Source: Aquisalimonas sp007126095 (lineage in GTDB: Bacteria; Pseudomonadota; Gammaproteobacteria; Nitrococcales; Aquisalimonadaceae). From it: a stretch of 64,000 nucleotides of DNA. The first letter of the stretch is position 1, and the number at the start of each line of letters is the position of its first letter. The translations under genes and the position numbers were made by a program. A model generated the notes under the pieces. The model did no database searches. It saw nothing but the letters and a program-made list of their open reading frames with translations, and was not told the DNA's origin. The DNA is taken from contig NZ_JBLWFT010000007.1 of the NCBI RefSeq assembly GCF_048323695.1, forward strand, positions 62,001 to 126,000. The letters run 5' to 3'. Shown here in pieces: positions 60,541-64,000 of the stretch.

Positions 60541-60843
60541 TCAGCGCAACGCGGAGAGATCCACGGCGAGGCCGTGATCACAGTGTTCCCAGCAGTGCGG
60601 GTTGCGGGCGTCGTTATGCATGGCCAGCACGATTCCCTGGGACGCTGCGAAGTCCACGCACGCCAGCGCATCCTGCCGGCTCCGGCACTGGATGATGAGT
60701 GCCGGGCAGTCGCCGGTGCGCCGGGCTGTGCCGGACTCCTCCAGCGGGAACCGGAACTCCCCGCTCACGCGCAGAGCAAGGGCGGCCACGTTCACGGGCA
60801 CAAGGGCGCCGTCCGTGGCCCGGCGCATGGTGAGTTCGAGCAT
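60541..60843 (-). CDS. Stand-alone fragment of a PCMH-type FAD-binding domain
   Basis: The 100-residue protein resembles the start of berberine-bridge-type FAD oxidoreductases: CPALIIQCRSRQDALACVDFAASQGIVLAMHNDARNPHCWEHCDHGLAVDLSALR lines up with the family's ...RPALIVRC...DV..AVRFAR..GL...VRGGGHN..G....DGGLVIDLS. The glycines that hold FAD are missing and the remaining 350 residues are absent. GGAGG six bases before the ATG and tandem regulatory sites upstream suggest it is still expressed. It may be a decayed gene or a small repurposed protein. Confidence 0.6.
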   Translation of the reverse strand: MLELTMRRATDGALVPVNVAALALRVSGEFRFPLEESGTARRTGDCPALIIQCRSRQDALACVDFAASQGIVLAMHNDARNPHCWEHCDHGLAVDLSALR

Positions 60844-60909
60844 GGCGCACCTCCTGGGTCGTTCCTGCGGGTTACTTCAACTGTAGGGCGGTCAGCATCG
60901 CTGCGCATT

Positions 60910-60948
60910 GGGGAAAACCGGTAGCGGGAGTATGGGGAGAACCGGTAG
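60910..60948. promoter_or_regulatory. Tandem motif sites B1 and B2
   Basis: GGGGAAAACCGGTAG (60910-60924) and GGGGAGAACCGGTAG (60934-60948) are direct repeats 24 bases apart with one mismatch. Relative to a TACAGT -10 box at 60880-60885 (minus strand) they are centred near -44 and -68, classic positions for a two-site activator of the FAD-fragment gene. Confidence 0.5.
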
Positions 60949-61004
60949 ATCGAGGGGCAAACCATTGAATTCCATCCAGGCGGTGAACCCGGCGTTTGCG
61001 GCCA

Positions 61005-62642
61005 TCACGGGTTTCGAGAGGACTCGGCGGTAGAGGTATCATCCGCCTCGCCGTCGCCGAAGCGGTCCCGCAACAGGTGCAGCAGCCCCTGGGTGGACGG
61101 GTCGAAATCGGTGACGTTGGTGTCGATGCGCTCGCTGATCTCGCCGGCGATGCGCTTGCCCAGTTCCACGCCCCACTGATCGAAGGAGTTGATGTTCCAG
61201 ATCACGCCCTGAACGAACACCTTGTGTTCATAGAGCGCGATCAGGGCGCCCAGGTTGCGGGGCGTGAGCTCGTCCAGCAGCAGTGTGCTGGAGGGGCGGT
61301 TGCCCGGGCAGCTGTACGGATCCAGTCGGCTGCCGGTCTGGCTGCCCTCCATGAAGGCGTTGGCCTGGGCGAGCATGTTGGTGAGCAGGGCGAAGTGGTG
61401 CTCCTCGAAGCCGGGCTCGGGCTTCAGCGAGGCGATGAAATCGATGGGCACGTAGCGGGTGCCCTGGTGCAGGAGCTGGAAGAAGGCGTGCTGGCCGTTG
61501 GAGCCGGTCTGCCCCCAGACGATGGGCCCCGTCTTGTAGTTCACCGGGTGGCCGAAGATGTCCACCGATTTGCCGTTGGACTCCATGTCCAGCTGCTGCA
61601 GGAATGACGGCAACTGATTCAGTGCCTGGTCGTAGGGGACGATGGCGTGGGTCTCGGCGCCCACGAAGTTGATGTACCAGATGCCGATCAGCGCCATGAG
61701 CACGGGCATGTTTTCGGCGTTGGGTGCTTCCAGGAAGTGGCGGTCCATCTCGTGGGCACCGCGGAGCATGTCCATGAAGCCGTCGAAGCCGATGGCCAGG
61801 GCGATGGGCAGGCCGATGGATGACCACATGGAGTAGCGCCCGCCCACCCAGGCCCAGAACTCGAAGATGTTCTCCTCGCGGATGCCGAACTCCGTGGCCG
61901 CCTTGCGGTTGGTGGAAGCAGCGACGAAGTGGGCACCGATGTCGGCGTCATCGCCCGCGTTCTCCAGGAACCAGCGCCGGGCGGTGCGCGCGTTCAGCAG
62001 CGTTTCCTGGGTGGAGAACGTCTTGGTGGAGACGATGAACAGCGTGGTGGCCGGATCGAGACCCTTGAGGACCTTCTGGATGTGGGTGCCGTCCACGTTG
62101 GAGACGAAGTGGAAGTTCAGCTCCGGGTGGCGCTGGTTCAGAAGCGCGCGGCAGGCCATGTTGGGGCCCAGATCCGAGCCGCCGATGCCGATGTTGACCA
62201 CGTCGCGGATGCGCTGGCCGCTGTGGCCCGTCCACTCGCCGTTGCGCACGGCGTCCGAGAAGCGGTGGATCTGCTCCCAGGAGCGGTGGATCTCGGGCAT
62301 CACGTCCTTGCCGTCGGCGTGGTAGACGGGTTGGTCGCTGACGTTGCGCAGGGCGGTGTGCAGCACCGGCCGGTCCTCGGTGACGTTGATGATGTCGCCG
62401 GAGAACATCTGCGCGCGCCGCTGCACGAGCGCCGAGTGATCGGCCAGTTCCAGCAGCTTGGCGAGCACGGTGTCCGAGATCTGATGTTTGGAATAGTCCA
62501 GGAACAGCCCCCCGACGCGCAGGCTCATCTTCTCGAAACGCTTCGGATCGGCGGCGAAGTAGTCGCGGATGCGGTCGTTCTCGGTTTCCCGGTACAGGCG
62601 CTGCAGAGCCTGCCACGTCACGCTTCGGGTCAGTTGAAACAT
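61005..62642 (-). CDS. pgi: Glucose-6-phosphate isomerase
   Basis: The 545-residue enzyme interconverts glucose-6-phosphate and fructose-6-phosphate. Family signatures: VNIGIGGSDLGPNMA, FEFWAWVGGRYSMWSSIGLPIALAIG, ETHAIVPYDQAL and KVFVQGVIWNINSFDQWGVELGK. The start at 62642 (MFQLTRSVTW) fits the family and lies 40 bases after the zwf stop, so zwf and pgi probably form one unit. Confidence 0.97.
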   Translation of the reverse strand: MFQLTRSVTWQALQRLYRETENDRIRDYFAADPKRFEKMSLRVGGLFLDYSKHQISDTVLAKLLELADHSALVQRRAQMFSGDIINVTEDRPVLHTALRNVSDQPVYHADGKDVMPEIHRSWEQIHRFSDAVRNGEWTGHSGQRIRDVVNIGIGGSDLGPNMACRALLNQRHPELNFHFVSNVDGTHIQKVLKGLDPATTLFIVSTKTFSTQETLLNARTARRWFLENAGDDADIGAHFVAASTNRKAATEFGIREENIFEFWAWVGGRYSMWSSIGLPIALAIGFDGFMDMLRGAHEMDRHFLEAPNAENMPVLMALIGIWYINFVGAETHAIVPYDQALNQLPSFLQQLDMESNGKSVDIFGHPVNYKTGPIVWGQTGSNGQHAFFQLLHQGTRYVPIDFIASLKPEPGFEEHHFALLTNMLAQANAFMEGSQTGSRLDPYSCPGNRPSSTLLLDELTPRNLGALIALYEHKVFVQGVIWNINSFDQWGVELGKRIAGEISERIDTNVTDFDPSTQGLLHLLRDRFGDGEADDTSTAESSRNP

Positions 62643-62682
62643 GGTGTGTCGCTCCGACAGGTATTGTGTGTGACCGGCGCTC

Positions 62683-64000
62683 TCATGCCTCTTCGTGCCA
62701 GCAGTAACCGCCTCGGCCCACCAGGGCGCTGGATGCCGCCGGCCCCCAGGTGCCGGCAGTGTACGTCTTGGGTCTGTCACCCTGCTGGTCCCAGGCGTCG
62801 AGAATGGGCTCGATCCAGCGCCATGCGGCGTCCACCTCGTCGCGGCGCATGAACAGCGTCAGCTTGCCGCGCAGGCAGTCCATAAGCAGCCGCTCGTGGG
62901 CGTCCGCCTTGCGCGTGGTGAAGGTCTGGGCGAAGTCCAGGTTCAGGGCCACCGGGCGCAGCTGCATGTCGTCGCCCGGGGCCTTGGCCATGAGGTAGAG
63001 CTCCACGCCCTCGTCCGGCTGCAGGGTGATCACCAGCCGGTTCGGCATGGGCATGGAGCTCTCGCTGAAGATGGAGTGGGGCACTTCGCGGAAGTTGACC
63101 ACCACCTCGGCCACGCGCTCCTGCATGCGCTTACCCGTGCGCAGATAGAAGGGCACGCCGGCCCAGCGCCAGGTGTCGATTTCCGCCTTCAGGGCCACGA
63201 ACGTCTCGGTGGTGCTGTCCGGGGCGACGCCGTCCTCTTCCAGGTAGCCGGGAACGGACGCCCCCTCGATGGCGCCGGCCTTGTACTGTCCGCGCACGCT
63301 GTTCTTGATGGCGTCACGACCCGTGAGCGGATGCAGGGCACGCAATACCTTCAGCTTCTCGTCGCGAACGGCATCCGGGTTGATGCTGGTGGGCGGCTCC
63401 ATGGCGATGATGCACAGCAGTTGCAGTAGATGGTTCTGCACCATGTCGCGCAGTGCGCCTGTGCTCTCGTAGAACGAACCGCGGCCTTCCACGCCTACCT
63501 GCTCGGCCAGGGTGATCTGTACGTCGCGGATGCTGGAGCGGTTCCACAACGGCTCGAACAGCGCATTGCCGAAGCGCAGGGCGATGAGGTTCTGCACCGC
63601 CTCCTTACCCAGGTAGTGGTCGATGCGGTAGATCTGGTGCTCGGCGAAGACCCTGGCTACCTCGCGGTTGATGTGCTCGGCACTCTCCAAGTCGTGCCCG
63701 AGGGGCTTTTCAAGCACCACGCGGGCGTTCTCCGTGGCCAGGCCGGCGGTGCCCAGGTGGTGGCAGATCCCGGTGAACAGGGAAGGTCCGGTGGAGAGGT
63801 AGAACACCCGCGTGCGCGTCGGGTGCTCGTCCAGCCGCTCCGCCAGGGGCAGAAAGTCCGCCTCGCGAGTGACGTCGACGCAGATGTAGTCGAGTCGCTC
63901 GGCGAAGGAGGCCCACACGGCCTCCGAAAACGCCGCGCCGACATGGCTCTCGCACGCGTCCCGCGCGTTGGCCACGTAGTCGTCGCGACTGATGGCGTGG
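62683..64000 (-). CDS. zwf: Glucose-6-phosphate 1-dehydrogenase (partial at right edge)
   Basis: The C-terminal 438 residues are present; the frame is open to the edge (reading HAISRDDYVANARDAC there) and the NADP-binding GASGDL start lies outside. The substrate site RIDHYLGKEAVQNL is complete, as are VLEKPLGHDLESA, WNRSSIRDVQITLAE and WAGVPFYLRTGKRM. It catalyses the first step of the oxidative pentose phosphate or Entner-Doudoroff route. The protein ends GGYCWHEEA. Confidence 0.96.
   Translation of the reverse strand, partial: HAISRDDYVANARDACESHVGAAFSEAVWASFAERLDYICVDVTREADFLPLAERLDEHPTRTRVFYLSTGPSLFTGICHHLGTAGLATENARVVLEKPLGHDLESAEHINREVARVFAEHQIYRIDHYLGKEAVQNLIALRFGNALFEPLWNRSSIRDVQITLAEQVGVEGRGSFYESTGALRDMVQNHLLQLLCIIAMEPPTSINPDAVRDEKLKVLRALHPLTGRDAIKNSVRGQYKAGAIEGASVPGYLEEDGVAPDSTTETFVALKAEIDTWRWAGVPFYLRTGKRMQERVAEVVVNFREVPHSIFSESSMPMPNRLVITLQPDEGVELYLMAKAPGDDMQLRPVALNLDFAQTFTTRKADAHERLLMDCLRGKLTLFMRRDEVDAAWRWIEPILDAWDQQGDRPKTYTAGTWGPAASSALVGRGGYCWHEEA

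Overview
The window is about 64 kb of GC-rich, densely coding chromosomal DNA from a gammaproteobacterium. The gene set (rnfABCDGE-nth, metG, purM-purN, a DUF2066 gene beside hda, class I PHA synthase, a three-subunit periplasmic formate dehydrogenase) fits an Ectothiorhodospiraceae-like, possibly halophilic or alkaliphilic, lineage. That placement is inferred from gene content only. I saw no tRNA, rRNA, CRISPR array, prophage or insertion sequence.

Layout. 0-6.3 kb: end of metZ, glycerate 2-kinase with a coupled methyltransferase, a coiled-coil protein, thiol peroxidase, a GNAT-nitrilase fusion, beta-carbonic anhydrase and an isochorismatase-type hydrolase. 6.3-15.6 kb, minus strand: slyD with a clear terminator, DUF1841, nth, the whole Rnf complex and metG. 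Two large perfect inverted repeats lie here, one splitting rnfA from rnfB and one between rnfA and metG. 15.7-30.2 kb: housekeeping (rlmKL, dcd, purMN, hda), two outer-membrane-type proteins, wrbA, a YihY membrane protein, acylphosphatase, two small cytochromes c and a sigma-54-dependent response regulator.

30.4-48.5 kb is a molybdenum and formate dehydrogenase region. It holds mobA, a TPR protein with a broken P-loop, yqeC, a BNR-repeat protein, a JAMM peptidase coupled to a MoaD-rhodanese-MoeB fusion, moeA, and a long co-directional fdh operon (DUF3305, DUF3306, polyferredoxin, TorD-like chaperone, small TAT protein, FdhA with Cys instead of Sec, FdhB, a lipoprotein, FdhC). A consensus-perfect sigma-54 promoter at 39122-39137 precedes the operon and a rho-independent terminator at 47919-47956 ends it.

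48.5-61 kb is an accessory and signalling region: PHA synthase, copper amine oxidase, a DUF1326/DUF2182 pair, an alpha/beta-hydrolase fused to a LuxR domain, a phasin-like protein, a PAS-GGDEF gene frameshifted by an 11-bp tandem duplication, a PAS histidine kinase, a FixJ-type regulator with a small upstream gene, an orphan regulator with a degenerate receiver, and a stand-alone fragment of an FAD-binding domain. A shared motif close to GGGGAAAACCGGTA lies in four promoter regions here and may mark one regulon. The window ends with pgi and a partial zwf on the minus strand.
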